A stretch of 64,000 bases of DNA from Flavihumibacter soli (lineage in GTDB: Bacteria > Bacteroidota > Bacteroidia > Sphingobacteriales > Sphingobacteriaceae), in assembly GCF_010692725.1 (NCBI RefSeq), contig NZ_JAAFZB010000095.1:682001-746000 (forward strand). The letters are read 5' to 3'. Shown piece after piece: positions 1 to 9,784 of the stretch. The translations under genes and the position numbers were made by a program. The notes beneath the pieces were generated by a model. That model had not been told where the DNA came from and did not search any database. It saw only the letters and a program-made list of their open reading frames with translations. Each line of letters begins with the position of its first letter. Position 1 is the stretch's first letter.

Positions 1-2247
1 GACGGCTCCTACATCCTGGAGAATATCAAACCGGGTAATTATCGTATTACAAGCAGCTTTATTGGCTACAAACAATTTTATTCAGGAGAGTTCACACTAA
101 CTGAATCTCCGGGCACTAAGGATATTCCTGTGAGCCTGGAAGAGATTGGGGTGAACCTGGAAGAGGTAGTGATTTCGGCCAAGAAGCCGCTCTATGAACA
201 GAAGGTAGACCGGATGGTGATCAATGTTCAGAGCAGCATTGTGGCCGTTGGCGGAACTGCGTTGGATGTACTGGAAAGATCTCCCGGGGTCATGGTTAAC
301 CGGCAAAATAACAGCCTATCAATAAGCGGTAAAGACGGCGTGGTCGTGATGATCAACGGAAAGATCAATTACATGCCGGTGTCGGCGATACTGCAGCTGC
401 TCGAGGGTACCAGCGCCGGAAACATTGAAAAGATCGAACTCATCACCACGCCGCCGGCAAAGTATGATGCCGAAGGGAATGCAGGCTTTATCAACATTGT
501 GATGGTGAACAATCCCGGCGCAGGAACGAACGGGTCATATTCCTTAAGCCTGGGTTACGGATTAGGGGAAACCTCGCTTGCAAGCATGAATTTCAATCAC
601 CGCAGTGCTAAAGTTAATTTTTATGGTGATTATTCGTTTTTAAGAACGCACCAGCCGCAGCGCCTCACTTCCTACCGGCAGGTAAACAATGTGGAAAATT
701 CCATAGAAAATTCCTCCGTCTCGGAGCGTGATCCGACAGTAAATGTTCATAACGGCCGGCTCGGAATGGATTACGAGATAAGTAAGAAAACCATACTTGG
801 TGCCCTGTTATCAGGCTACTACAGAAAATGGACGATGGATGCGGTTAATGAGGTCAGGATACTAAACAATGAGCACTTAGACACTACACTGACTATCGTC
901 AATGATGAACTCAACAGGTGGAAAAACTACGGGATCAACGTCAATGCGCAGCATACCTTCACCAATACGGGTGTATTAACAGCCAACCTCGATCATCTCT
1001 ACTATCACCAGACCAATCCTTCCGGTTACCTCAATTCTTACTACAACGGGTCAGGACTGTTCCTGTATGAGAATCAAACGAAAAGCGGCAAGGAAACCCC
1101 TATCAACATGTGGGTATCGAATGCTGATTATTCGCGGAAGCTGGGCAAGAAGATCGATCTCGAGATGGGTTTAAAGGCTGCTGTTTCCCGTTTTACAAAT
1201 GATGTGCGGGTAGATCGGCTCCTGCAAACCGACTGGGAAGTGGACGACGCTCTCACCGCGAAATATAATCTGAAGGAGCAGATAGGAGCGGCCTACTCCT
1301 CGGTCAGCTTCAATATAAATCCAAAGATCGACATGAAGCTGGGCCTGCGGTATGAGTACACGATATCCAATCTCGGCAGTGATCTTGAAAAGGATATAGT
1401 TGACCGCAGTTATGGTAACCTGTTCCCTACCTTTTTCATATCCCGGAAGATAAGCGAGCATAAGTCCCTGAATCTTTCATATAACAAACGGATCGCCCGG
1501 CCCACTTTTAACGACATGGCACCCTTTGTGATCTTTATTGACCCTAATACGTTCTTTGCAGGCAATGCAGCCCTGCAACCATCAATTTCCAATTCTTTAA
1601 GCACTTCCTACAGTTATAAAAACTATATATTTTCTCTCAGTTACAGCCATGATGATAATGCAATCGCCGGTTTCCAGTCGCACATCGATTCTACCATCAA
1701 CAGGGAGGTTCTGACATCGGAAAACCTTGATCATATCAAGAATCTTTCTTTAACGATGGTTCTTCCGGTCGATATTAGTTCCTGGTGGAATATTCAAAAC
1801 AACCTGCTCGGCAGGTGGCAGCAGGTAAACGGCTTTTATAACAGTGATAAGGTTCGGATAGATAAAACGACCTTCCAGATAGTATCCAGTCATAATTTCA
1901 AACTGCCCAAAGACTGGTCCATGGAACTGACCGGATTTTACCAGTCGGCCGATATGTTCGGCCTGGCAGTGATGAAGCCCTTCGCAATGGTGAATTTCGG
2001 GGTGCAGAAGAAAATCAGCAAGCAAAGGAATACCTTCAGTTTGAACATTGAGGACGTATTCAATAGCGGGGTTTTCAAGGCCTATTCCCTCATCCCCGAG
2101 CAGAATGTGAATACAAGGTTCGAAGGCAGGTTTGACCAGCGAACCGTTAAAGTGACCTTTTCGCACCAGTTCGGCAATGATAAACTTACAGGAGCACGGG
2201 AGCGCAAAACCGCTTCAGAAGAAGAGCGGCGCAGGGTTACGCAATAA
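1..2247 (+). CDS. Outer-membrane beta-barrel (TonB receptor-like) protein, 5' partial
   Basis: The reading frame is open from base 1, so the true start lies upstream. The first ~40 residues are the end of a carboxypeptidase-regulatory-like (CNA-B type) fold (GNYRITSSFIGYKQF). A plug-like segment follows (LDVLERSPGVMVN, GVVVMINGK, IEKIELITTPPAKYDAEG), then an aromatic-rich barrel of the OMP_b-brl_3 type. This family inserts in the outer membrane and resembles TonB receptors; the substrate is not predictable. The C-terminal ~20 residues are charged (RERKTASEEERRR), an odd tail after the expected last strand. A strong hairpin follows the stop. Confidence 0.85.
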   Translation, partial: DGSYILENIKPGNYRITSSFIGYKQFYSGEFTLTESPGTKDIPVSLEEIGVNLEEVVISAKKPLYEQKVDRMVINVQSSIVAVGGTALDVLERSPGVMVNRQNNSLSISGKDGVVVMINGKINYMPVSAILQLLEGTSAGNIEKIELITTPPAKYDAEGNAGFINIVMVNNPGAGTNGSYSLSLGYGLGETSLASMNFNHRSAKVNFYGDYSFLRTHQPQRLTSYRQVNNVENSIENSSVSERDPTVNVHNGRLGMDYEISKKTILGALLSGYYRKWTMDAVNEVRILNNEHLDTTLTIVNDELNRWKNYGINVNAQHTFTNTGVLTANLDHLYYHQTNPSGYLNSYYNGSGLFLYENQTKSGKETPINMWVSNADYSRKLGKKIDLEMGLKAAVSRFTNDVRVDRLLQTDWEVDDALTAKYNLKEQIGAAYSSVSFNINPKIDMKLGLRYEYTISNLGSDLEKDIVDRSYGNLFPTFFISRKISEHKSLNLSYNKRIARPTFNDMAPFVIFIDPNTFFAGNAALQPSISNSLSTSYSYKNYIFSLSYSHDDNAIAGFQSHIDSTINREVLTSENLDHIKNLSLTMVLPVDISSWWNIQNNLLGRWQQVNGFYNSDKVRIDKTTFQIVSSHNFKLPKDWSMELTGFYQSADMFGLAVMKPFAMVNFGVQKKISKQRNTFSLNIEDVFNSGVFKAYSLIPEQNVNTRFEGRFDQRTVKVTFSHQFGNDKLTGARERKTASEEERRRVTQ

Positions 2248-2280
2248 AAAAAACCGGTCAAGCAGTGCTTACCGGTTTTA
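2245..2280. terminator. Bidirectional terminator hairpin
   Basis: AAACCGGT (2251-2258) pairs with ACCGGTTT (2271-2278). An inner AAGC/GCTT stem closes a 3-nt loop. A run of A precedes it and a T-rich tail follows, so it can end both the barrel gene (+) and aspS (-), whose stop codons converge here. Confidence 0.8.
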
Positions 2281-2303
2281 GATATCTTAAACCTGGAGAT
2301 AGT

Positions 2304-4049
2304 TTAGTTTACCGTTTTGATCTTCAGTTCATCCAGTTGTTTCTGATCGATAACAGATGGCGAATCGATCATAACATCCCTTCCGGAGTTGTTTTTCGGG
2401 AAGGCTATCACGTCGCGGATAGAATCAAGGCCGGCGAAGATAGACACCAGGCGGTCGAAACCGAAGGCTATACCACCGTGCGGCGGCGCGCCGTACTCGA
2501 AAGCGTCCATCAGGAAACCGAACTGGTTCTGAGCTTCTACATCGCTGAATCCAAGATGCTTGAACATCAGGGCCTGTAAAGCACGGTCATGGATACGGAT
2601 AGAACCACCACCTATCTCGGTACCGTTGATCACCATATCATAAGCGTTGGCTCTTACTTCACCGGGCTTCGTGTCAAGCAGCGCAATATCTTCCGGCTTA
2701 GGAGATGTGAACGGATGATGCATCGCGTGATAGCGGCCTTTCTCTTCATCCCATTCCAGTAAAGGGAAATCGAGTACCCATAGAGGCGCAAAAGTATTCT
2801 TATCGCGTAAGCCCAGTCGGGTACCCATTTCGAGACGAAGCTCATTCAGTTGTTTCCGTACTTTCTCGGTTGTGCCTGCCAATACCAGTACCAAATCTCC
2901 TGGGGCAGTACTGAATGCAGCAGACCATTTCTGCAGCTCTGCTTCATTGTAAAACTTATCCACGGACGATTTCAATGTTCCGTCGGCATTATGACGCATA
3001 TAGATGAGTCCGGTGGCACCGATCTGCGGACGTTTGATGTAGTCTGTCAGTTCATCCAGCTGCTTGCGTGTATATTCGGCAGCGCCCTTCGCGTTGATTC
3101 CAACAACAAGTTCGGCGTTGTCGAAAACGGGAAAACCTAAGCCTTTCACGATGTCATTCAATTCGACAAACTTCATCTCAAAGCGGGTATCCGGCTTATC
3201 TGATCCGTACAGTCGCATTGCATCTGCGTAGTCCATTCTTGGTACTTCGGCAAGGTCTACCCCCTTTACATTCTTAAATAACTGGCGTATTAGCCCTTCG
3301 AAGACGTTCAGGATATCTTCCTGCTCGATGAATGCCATCTCGCAATCTATCTGTGTAAATTCAGGCTGCCTGTCTGCGCGAAGATCCTCATCCCGGAAAC
3401 ACTTCACTATCTGGAAATAACGGTCGAAGCCGGACACCATCAACAATTGCTTGAATGTCTGCGGCGATTGTGGCAATGCATAGAATTCGCCCGCGTTCAT
3501 ACGGCTTGGAACCACGAAATCGCGTGCGCCTTCGGGAGTTGATTTGATCAGCACCGGAGTTTCTACTTCAATAAAGTCCAGACCGTCGAGGTATTTACGG
3601 ATCTCCTGGGCCATTTTGTGGCGAAGTACCAGGTTATTGCGGACAGGATTACGACGAAGATCCAGGTAACGGTACTTCATACGAAGGTCGTCCCCGCCAT
3701 CGGTTTCGTCTTCTATCATGAAGGGTGGCAGCTTTGCCGAGTTCAGGATCTCCAGCGAGCCTACCTTGATCTCAATCTCACCGGTCGGGATCTTCAGGTT
3801 CTTGCTGGAACGCTCGATCACCTTGCCGGTCACTTTTATAACGAATTCTCGACCTAATTCGCGGGCCTGTGCTCTTAATGAAGCATTATCTTCAGAATCA
3901 AAGGTTAGTTGGGTAATGCCGTAACGGTCACGCATATCGACGAATGTCATACCACCCAGATCACGTGATTTTTGTACCCATCCGGAAAGAATGACTTCTT
4001 TCCCTAAATCGTTTATACTTAATTCCCCGCAGGTATGACTTCTGTGCAT
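2304..4049 (-). CDS. aspS: Aspartate--tRNA ligase
   Basis: Class II aminoacyl-tRNA synthetase that charges tRNA-Asp in the cytoplasm. The N-terminal OB-fold anticodon domain ([30 protein letters not shown]) covers roughly residues 1-105. The catalytic core carries motif 2 ([19 protein letters not shown]), a GAD-like insertion in the middle, and motif 3 near the C-terminus ([11 protein letters not shown]). At 581 residues it has the usual bacterial length. I place the start at the ATG at 4049 ([10 protein letters not shown]); a TTG nine codons upstream is in frame but adds residues not expected for the family. The promoter should lie in 4050-4190, divergent from the riboswitch unit. Confidence 0.97.
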   Translation of the reverse strand: MHRSHTCGELSINDLGKEVILSGWVQKSRDLGGMTFVDMRDRYGITQLTFDSEDNASLRAQARELGREFVIKVTGKVIERSSKNLKIPTGEIEIKVGSLEILNSAKLPPFMIEDETDGGDDLRMKYRYLDLRRNPVRNNLVLRHKMAQEIRKYLDGLDFIEVETPVLIKSTPEGARDFVVPSRMNAGEFYALPQSPQTFKQLLMVSGFDRYFQIVKCFRDEDLRADRQPEFTQIDCEMAFIEQEDILNVFEGLIRQLFKNVKGVDLAEVPRMDYADAMRLYGSDKPDTRFEMKFVELNDIVKGLGFPVFDNAELVVGINAKGAAEYTRKQLDELTDYIKRPQIGATGLIYMRHNADGTLKSSVDKFYNEAELQKWSAAFSTAPGDLVLVLAGTTEKVRKQLNELRLEMGTRLGLRDKNTFAPLWVLDFPLLEWDEEKGRYHAMHHPFTSPKPEDIALLDTKPGEVRANAYDMVINGTEIGGGSIRIHDRALQALMFKHLGFSDVEAQNQFGFLMDAFEYGAPPHGGIAFGFDRLVSIFAGLDSIRDVIAFPKNNSGRDVMIDSPSVIDQKQLDELKIKTVN

Positions 4050-4196
4050 TTCAGTATGAATTATAAATTCCTGCAAAAGTATGATTTTTGGCGATAATGC
4101 CTAAGCCCTGGCCGCGTGCAATCATGATGATCCACTCCTTATTTCTTTAATTTTTACTGCATTTAACGGGATGCAGTCGAAATCAAATATTCGTAC

Positions 4197-4204
4197 TACC
4201 TTTG
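4197..4204 (+). promoter_or_regulatory. Bacteroidota -7 element (TACCTTTG)
   Basis: TACCTTTG matches the TAnnTTTG -7 consensus of Bacteroidota sigma-ABfr. It sits 12 bases before the riboswitch core, the right place for transcription to start just ahead of the aptamer. No clear TTG -33 element is visible. Confidence 0.5.
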
Positions 4205-4215
4205 CGGTATCAATT

Positions 4216-4383
4216 AGGGGTGCCTTGTTTGCGATATCAAACACAAAAACGGGCTGAGAACATACCCATTGGGAGTTGTAAGTAATAAGTGGTAAGTACT
4301 AAGTTCTACGTATAACGCTTAGCTACATCACTGCAAGCCACAACTCTCATACACCTGATCCGGATAATGCCGGCGTAGGGAAA
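4216..4383 (+). promoter_or_regulatory. TPP (THI-box) riboswitch
   Basis: All conserved blocks of the thiamine pyrophosphate aptamer are present in order: AGGGGTGCC (4216-4224), GGGCTGAGA (4251-4259) with ATACCC (4262-4267), and ACCTGATC-CGGATAATGCCGGCGTAGGGAA (about 4353-4382). The variable P3 extension is unusually long (about 75 nt). It is closed by GAGTTGT (4273-4279) with ACAACTC (4340-4346) and filled with an AAGTAATAAGTGGTAAG-type dispersed repeat. No strong terminator separates it from the GTG start at 4452, so control may act on translation or on a weaker structure in 4384-4450. High TPP should switch the downstream genes off. Confidence 0.97.
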
Positions 4384-4451
4384 GGTAAAAGTTAAAATTA
4401 TCTGCATACAACCCCTCTTATGCAGGATGTTTAACTAATTATTTAAAAATA

Positions 4452-6815
4452 GTGAAAAACTTACTTACGATCACCTGCCTGGTAATGCTGTTACCTGCCA
4501 TCGCTGTTGCACAGTTCTCTGCAGGCGGAAAGATCACTGACAAAGACACGGGACTACCGCTTGCCGGGGCAACCGTTAATCTGAACAATTCCCTGGTCAG
4601 CGTTCAGACCAATGCGGGAGGAAACTTTAATTTCCAAAACCTGAAGCCGGGCGTGTACAGGTTCAAGGCATCGTTCCTGGGTTATAAATCCCTGGAGAAA
4701 ACCGTTCAGGTTAGCAAGGACGAAACTCTTAGCCTCCAGCTTGAGCAAACACATCTTCTGGCTGAAGAGGTTGTGGTTTATGCGACGCGGGCATCCGCTA
4801 ATTCGGCGAACACTTACCAGAATATCAGTAAAGAGGATATTGAAAAGAAGAACCTCGGTCAGGATCTGCCCTACCTTCTGAACCAGACTCCTTCGGCTGT
4901 GATCACTTCCGATGCCGGGGCAGGGATTGGGTATACAGGCATCCGTATCCGCGGGAGCGACCCTGCGCGGATCAATATGACCATTAATGGCATTCCCTAT
5001 AACGATTCCGAGAGCCAGGGAACCTTTCTGGTCAACTTGCCTGACCTTGCTTCGTCCATCAATAATATCCAGATCCAGCGGGGAGTGGGTACTTCAACAA
5101 ACGGCGCCGGTGCCTTTGGCGCAAGTATGAATATCCAGACGAACGGCCGCCGCGATTCCGCCTATGCTGAATTGAACAATACCTTTGGTTCTTTTAACAC
5201 ACTTAAAAATACGGTTAACCTGGGTACCGGTGTGATCAATAAGTTCAGCTTCGACGGCCGTCTTTCAAGGATCAATTCCGACGGCTATATCGACCGGGCA
5301 TCATCGCGATTAAAATCATATTTCCTCAGTGCTGCTTACTACGGCAAGAAGAGTCTCCTGCGGGCCAATGTGTTTTCGGGAACGGAGAAGACCTACCAGG
5401 CATGGAATGGTGTTCCGGAGAGCATGCTTGAAAGCAACCGGACCTATAATGGTTTTACCTATGACGACCAGACGGACAATTACACACAAGATCATTACCA
5501 GCTATTATACTCCCATTCCTTTTCTCCAAAGATCTCCGCCAATGCAGCCTTGCATTACACGAGAGGCCGCGGTTATTACGAGGAGTATAAGGAAGACGCT
5601 GGTTTGGCCGATTACGGAATAGAGAACGTTGTTATCGGCGGAGAAACGATTGAGTCATCAGATCTGATTCGCCGGCGCTGGCTGGATAATGATTTTTACG
5701 GAGCCACCTATTCCCTGATCTATACGCCGTCCCGTAATTTCAATGTTACCCTGGGCGGTGCCTATAACGAATACGACGGCGGTCATTTCGGTGAGGTTAT
5801 CTGGGCGCAGTACGCATCCAACAGCAGTATCCGGGAGCGCTACTATGACGGAACTGGTTTTAAGACTGACTTCAATATCTACGGAAAAGCTTCTTACGAG
5901 GCCGGAAAGGCAACCCTGTTTGCAGACCTGCAATACCGACGCCTTGGATATAGCATCGGCGGGACGGACAAAAACCGGAACCCCCTGGATGTCACTGACA
6001 AGCTGGATTTCTTCAATCCAAAGGTAGGCATCAGTTACCGCCTCGGTGAGCACAGCAATGTGTATGCTTCCTATGCGGTAGCAAACAAAGAGCCGAACCG
6101 GGATGATTATGTCAACGCATTGAACATTATCCCTCAATCAGAAAACCTGCAGAATATTGAAGCGGGATACCGTACCGCGTTCCAGAACTTCAGTGCCGGT
6201 TTGAACGGCTATGCGATGTTTTACAAAGATCAGCTGGTGCTGACAGGGAAGGTGAATGATGTTGGTGAATACATTCGTCAGAACGTACCGGAAAGTCACC
6301 GCTTAGGCCTTGAGTTGGACGGCAAATGGCAGATCAGCAATAAGTTCTACTGGTCGGCGGCAGCAGCTCTAAGCCGCAACAAGATCAGGAATTTTACCGA
6401 ATACATCGACGATTATGATAATGGCACACAGATCCAAAATGATTATACGGATACCGATATAGCTTTTTCTCCTGCATTCGTTGGTTCCAGCGAACTAGGA
6501 TTTAAGCCTGTTCCCAATACGGAGATCGCGCTGATTAGCAAATATGTGAGCAAACAGTATTTGGATAATACCTCCAATAACAGTCGTGCAATCGACCCCT
6601 TCTTTGTTAACGATCTTCGCTTAAGTTATATGACTGCTTTTAAGCCTGTTAAGAATATCGGATTAACGCTTCTGGTTAATAATGTTTTCGGGCAGCTATA
6701 TGAAACCAATGGCTACACATTCAGCTATGTTTACGAAGCGGTGCCAACAACCGAAAATTACTACTATCCGCAAGCTAAGCAGAACTTCCTGCTGTCGTTA
6801 GGTCTGAAGTTTTAA
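4452..6815 (+). CDS. TonB-dependent receptor under TPP riboswitch (probable thiamine/thiamine-phosphate receptor)
   Basis: A 787-residue outer-membrane receptor with signal peptide (residues 1-20, ending AVAQ). A carboxypeptidase-regulatory-like domain follows (about 25-100, GGKITDKDTGLPLAGATV), then a plug with DLPYLLNQTPSAV, GIRIRGSD and INNIQIQRGVGTSTNGAG, and a 22-strand-type barrel ending in FLLSLGLKF. It starts with GTG. Substrate is inferred from the TPP riboswitch directly upstream and the thiamine-related genes downstream. Riboswitch-controlled thiamine receptors of this kind are known in Bacteroidota (for example OMthi of Bacteroides). Barrel specificity itself cannot be read from the sequence. 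Confidence 0.88.
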   Translation: MKNLLTITCLVMLLPAIAVAQFSAGGKITDKDTGLPLAGATVNLNNSLVSVQTNAGGNFNFQNLKPGVYRFKASFLGYKSLEKTVQVSKDETLSLQLEQTHLLAEEVVVYATRASANSANTYQNISKEDIEKKNLGQDLPYLLNQTPSAVITSDAGAGIGYTGIRIRGSDPARINMTINGIPYNDSESQGTFLVNLPDLASSINNIQIQRGVGTSTNGAGAFGASMNIQTNGRRDSAYAELNNTFGSFNTLKNTVNLGTGVINKFSFDGRLSRINSDGYIDRASSRLKSYFLSAAYYGKKSLLRANVFSGTEKTYQAWNGVPESMLESNRTYNGFTYDDQTDNYTQDHYQLLYSHSFSPKISANAALHYTRGRGYYEEYKEDAGLADYGIENVVIGGETIESSDLIRRRWLDNDFYGATYSLIYTPSRNFNVTLGGAYNEYDGGHFGEVIWAQYASNSSIRERYYDGTGFKTDFNIYGKASYEAGKATLFADLQYRRLGYSIGGTDKNRNPLDVTDKLDFFNPKVGISYRLGEHSNVYASYAVANKEPNRDDYVNALNIIPQSENLQNIEAGYRTAFQNFSAGLNGYAMFYKDQLVLTGKVNDVGEYIRQNVPESHRLGLELDGKWQISNKFYWSAAAALSRNKIRNFTEYIDDYDNGTQIQNDYTDTDIAFSPAFVGSSELGFKPVPNTEIALISKYVSKQYLDNTSNNSRAIDPFFVNDLRLSYMTAFKPVKNIGLTLLVNNVFGQLYETNGYTFSYVYEAVPTTENYYYPQAKQNFLLSLGLKF

Positions 6816-6885
6816 TAACATAATTATCACATAATCTTAAATATTCATTACCGATATTAGCCCGATTTAAAATCAATATATAATA

Positions 6886-8520
6886 ATGAAGATCCGGAAT
6901 TTACTCATTGCTTTTTTAATCCCACTCAGTGTTTTTGCCCAAAAGAATAAACCTTCAGACCTGCCCCGTCCTAAATTGGTTGTCGGTATTATGGTTGACC
7001 AGATGCGATGGGATTATTTATATCGCTATTATAACAGGTATGAAAACGGGGGGTTTAAGAGAATGCTGAACGAAGGGTTTTCTGCTGAGAATACCCAGAT
7101 CGATTATGCAACCACGGTGACCGCAATAGGGCACACAACGGTATACACAGGCTCGGTACCTGCTTTTCATGGTATTGCAGGGAATGAGTTCATTAACCAG
7201 GCAACCGGACAGGTGATGTATTGCGCAGGCGACACTACCGTTCAGACGGTGGGCAGCACTTCGAAGGCTGGTCAGATGTCACCGCGGAATTTACTGACCA
7301 CTACTATTACAGATGAATTGAAGCTAGCGACAAACTTCCGTTCAAAGGTGATTGGAATCGCGTTGAAGGACCGCGGAGGTATTTTACCTGCCGGCCATTC
7401 CGCAAACGCCGCGTACTGGTTCGACGATGCGAGCGGTGGCTGGATCAGCTCAACGTATTACATGCAGGATTTGCCGGACTGGGTTAAAAAATTGAACGCG
7501 CGCAAACTTCCGGAGCATTACCTGAAACAGGATTGGAAAACGCTCTATCCCGAGAATACCTATCTTCAGAGCTCGGCTGATGACAATCGTTATGAAGGGA
7601 AGTTCTCCGGGACTACCATCAGCACCCTTCCGCTGAACACTTCCGAACTCATGAAAAAGAGCGTGAGTATTATCCGCAGCACACCCTATGGAAATTCGAT
7701 CACGCTTGATATGGCTAAAGCTGCCATTGATAACGAAAACCTGGGTGAGGGCGACGTGACAGACTTTCTAGCCCTGAGTTTCTCATCAACGGACTATATC
7801 GGCCATCAGATGGGACCAAACTCGATGGAAGTTGAAGATATTTATTTACGTCTTGACCGCGATATCGCCAACCTGCTTAGCTTCCTCGACAAGAAGCTCG
7901 GAAAAGGTAATTATACCACCTTTTTAACTGCGGATCATGGTGTAGCCCATAACCCGAACTTCCTTAATGATAATAAGATCCCTGCAGGCTTCTGGCCGAC
8001 CAGCCAGGTATTGAAAAGCCTGAACACGGAACTGGAAACAGCGTTCAAGGTTAAGAACCTTGTGCTCAGCTTCGGCGGCTATCAGGTAAGTTTAAATAAC
8101 AAGCTGATCGCTTCCGAGAAACTGAACGAAACAGAGATCCGTAAGGCGGCTGTTAATTTCCTGAAGACTCAGCCGGGAGTGGCTTTTGCGATTGATATCG
8201 ACCAAATTCAAACCGCGGCCATTCCGCAATTATTGAAGGAGAGGATCGTTAACGCTTATAACCGTGAACGGAGCGGCGTGATCCAGATCATTCTCAAGCC
8301 CGGATACTACAGTGGCTATAGCGCCACCGGAGCAACCCATGGTTCCTGGAATCCATACGACTCGCATATACCGCTTGTGTTCATGGGATGGGGAATTAAC
8401 CACGGTAAGTCTTACTCGCCTACCGGGATGACCGACATCGCTGCCACGCTTGCCGCTCTTCTTAGAATCCAGATGCCGAATGGCAGTATCGGTAAACCTA
8501 TAGGCGAAGCCATCAAGTAA
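6886..8520 (+). CDS. PafA-type alkaline phosphatase
   Basis: A 544-residue exported enzyme of the alkaline phosphatase superfamily; the signal peptide ends near VFAQ. Metal and catalytic motifs: GIMVDQMRWDY, the Thr nucleophile region TTVTAIGHTTVYTGSVPA, the K-x-R pair in ALKDRGGILPAGH that marks PafA phosphomonoesterases, STDYIGHQMGP, LTADHGV and GATHGSWNP. PafA enzymes remove phosphate from many monoesters in the periplasm. It lies 70 bp after the thiamine-type receptor, so a plausible role is dephosphorylating TMP/TPP brought in by that receptor before inner-membrane uptake; that role is inference. No inner-membrane thiamine transporter (PnuT, ThiT or ABC) is in this cluster. Confidence 0.88.
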   Translation: MKIRNLLIAFLIPLSVFAQKNKPSDLPRPKLVVGIMVDQMRWDYLYRYYNRYENGGFKRMLNEGFSAENTQIDYATTVTAIGHTTVYTGSVPAFHGIAGNEFINQATGQVMYCAGDTTVQTVGSTSKAGQMSPRNLLTTTITDELKLATNFRSKVIGIALKDRGGILPAGHSANAAYWFDDASGGWISSTYYMQDLPDWVKKLNARKLPEHYLKQDWKTLYPENTYLQSSADDNRYEGKFSGTTISTLPLNTSELMKKSVSIIRSTPYGNSITLDMAKAAIDNENLGEGDVTDFLALSFSSTDYIGHQMGPNSMEVEDIYLRLDRDIANLLSFLDKKLGKGNYTTFLTADHGVAHNPNFLNDNKIPAGFWPTSQVLKSLNTELETAFKVKNLVLSFGGYQVSLNNKLIASEKLNETEIRKAAVNFLKTQPGVAFAIDIDQIQTAAIPQLLKERIVNAYNRERSGVIQIILKPGYYSGYSATGATHGSWNPYDSHIPLVFMGWGINHGKSYSPTGMTDIAATLAALLRIQMPNGSIGKPIGEAIK

Positions 8521-8546
8521 TTTTCCCAATCAAAATAACGTCTGTT

Positions 8547-9182
8547 TTGAAAAAATATATATCCACATTCCACTATCTCACCCAGGACCTTCCGCACCGC
8601 AGCCACGCCGAGCAGGTACAGATGGCCTGTGAGGCTGGCGCAAACTGGATCCAGTACCGATGCCTGAGTAAACCGGATGCGGAGATGATACCCGAGATAC
8701 ACGAGGTTGCCGCTATTTGCGATGACTGGGGTGTTACACTTATTCTGACAGACCACTATCATCTTCTTGACCAGGTGGATGCGCAGGGCGTCCACCTGGA
8801 AGATATGAATGCCGATTTTGCTGCTGTACGCGCGATCATCACGGATGAGAAAACATTAGGTGCCTCCGCCAATTCATTTGCCGATATCCTGCGAATAGCT
8901 AATAGCGGGGTAGTGGATTATGCTGGCTGCGGTCCCTTTGCATTAACCCACACCAAGCCCAATGATTACCCTCTTCTGGGCTTGGCGGGCTACCGCGAGA
9001 TCACCGGGCAGATGAAACAAGCAGGCATAGACCTTCCATTGTTGGCTGTAGGCGGTATTCAGATCCCCGATGTGGAGGAGCTGATGAAGACCGGGGTATT
9101 TGGGATTGCAGTTTCAGCGGCGGTAAACCTGGCTGATGATCCACAAGATGCCTTCCGTCAGATCTACCGAAAGATTGTATAG
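8547..9182 (+). CDS. Thiamine phosphate synthase-like protein (ThiE/TenI fold)
   Basis: A 211-residue TIM-barrel protein read from a TTG start 26 bp after the phosphatase. ThiE landmarks in order: WIQYRCL, LILTDHYHLL, GVHLEDMN, GASANS, DYAGCGPFALTHTKPNDY, LLAVGGIQIPDVEELMKTGVFGIAVSAAV. ThiE joins HMP-PP and THZ-P to make TMP. Compared with the classic pattern it keeps the pyrophosphate-binding T-x-T-K block but shows RCL where R-x-K is usual and TD where ND is usual. It could be a divergent ThiE or a TenI-like relative. It is co-directional with the TPP riboswitch unit. Confidence 0.75.
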   Translation: MKKYISTFHYLTQDLPHRSHAEQVQMACEAGANWIQYRCLSKPDAEMIPEIHEVAAICDDWGVTLILTDHYHLLDQVDAQGVHLEDMNADFAAVRAIITDEKTLGASANSFADILRIANSGVVDYAGCGPFALTHTKPNDYPLLGLAGYREITGQMKQAGIDLPLLAVGGIQIPDVEELMKTGVFGIAVSAAVNLADDPQDAFRQIYRKIV

Positions 9183-9215
9183 CGCTTTCTAACAATCCTT
9201 CGTTATTTTTGCTGG

Positions 9216-9782
9216 ATGTCGTCTCACCACATTGTCCGTGAAAAACAGGAGCCGGGGCTCCTCATCATGAGTCTCGATGGCTTTCTTTCCGAGAACCTGG
9301 GTCAGCTGCTCGAATGGAGCCCGACGGTAATTGTAGCGGAGGACATGTATGAGCACACGGAATCCCTGGGTATTAAGATCGACGGCGTTATTACTTCAGA
9401 CGGTGAGTTTTCTGTTCAGGAAAGCACACGAATAATATCAGCTACTGCTAACCAGCTTGAAGATGCACTGAAATTCTTCGTTGGTGAGCAATTTTCGGCA
9501 GTCAACATTGTAACCAATGAATTCGCTTTGAAGGATTACGCGGTCTATGAAGCTGATATTAACCTCGTTATATTTATCTCAAACCATAAGATCTTTCCGA
9601 TTCACTCCGGATTCAGTAAGTGGCAGTCGGCGGGCGAGAAGATTGTACTCCTTCATGAAGTTCAGAATCTGCAAACTTCCGGATTGAATCACATCAGCGA
9701 GACGGTACTGGAAACCCAGAAAGACGGCTTCTATACCCTTACGTTTGATCAGCCCTTTCTATTCATCTCTGAGACGATCTAA
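9216..9782 (+). CDS. Degenerate thiamine pyrophosphokinase-like protein
   Basis: This 188-residue protein opens with SSHHIVREKQEP and LLGQLLEWSPTVIV, which I recognise as the N-terminus of Bacteroidota thiamine pyrophosphokinases; IFPIHSGFSKWQSAG also fits their second half. The residues that make the enzyme work appear lost: SDGEF stands where GDFD is expected, TANQLEDALKFF where a T-D-L-E-K-A block is expected, and no GxRxDH motif is found. TPK makes TPP from thiamine and ATP. This copy may be non-catalytic, perhaps a sensor or partner. A TATTTTTG element at 9204-9211 could give it its own start. The next gene begins 2 bp after its stop. Confidence 0.65.
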   Translation: MSSHHIVREKQEPGLLIMSLDGFLSENLGQLLEWSPTVIVAEDMYEHTESLGIKIDGVITSDGEFSVQESTRIISATANQLEDALKFFVGEQFSAVNIVTNEFALKDYAVYEADINLVIFISNHKIFPIHSGFSKWQSAGEKIVLLHEVQNLQTSGLNHISETVLETQKDGFYTLTFDQPFLFISETI

Positions 9783-9784
9783 TT

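Noticed and set aside
1750-2166. 138-codon open frame on the minus strand
   Set aside because: Lies wholly inside the outer-membrane barrel gene; composition is that of a shadow frame.
5658-6137. 159-codon frame on the minus strand
   Set aside because: Antisense to the thiamine-type receptor, no family features.
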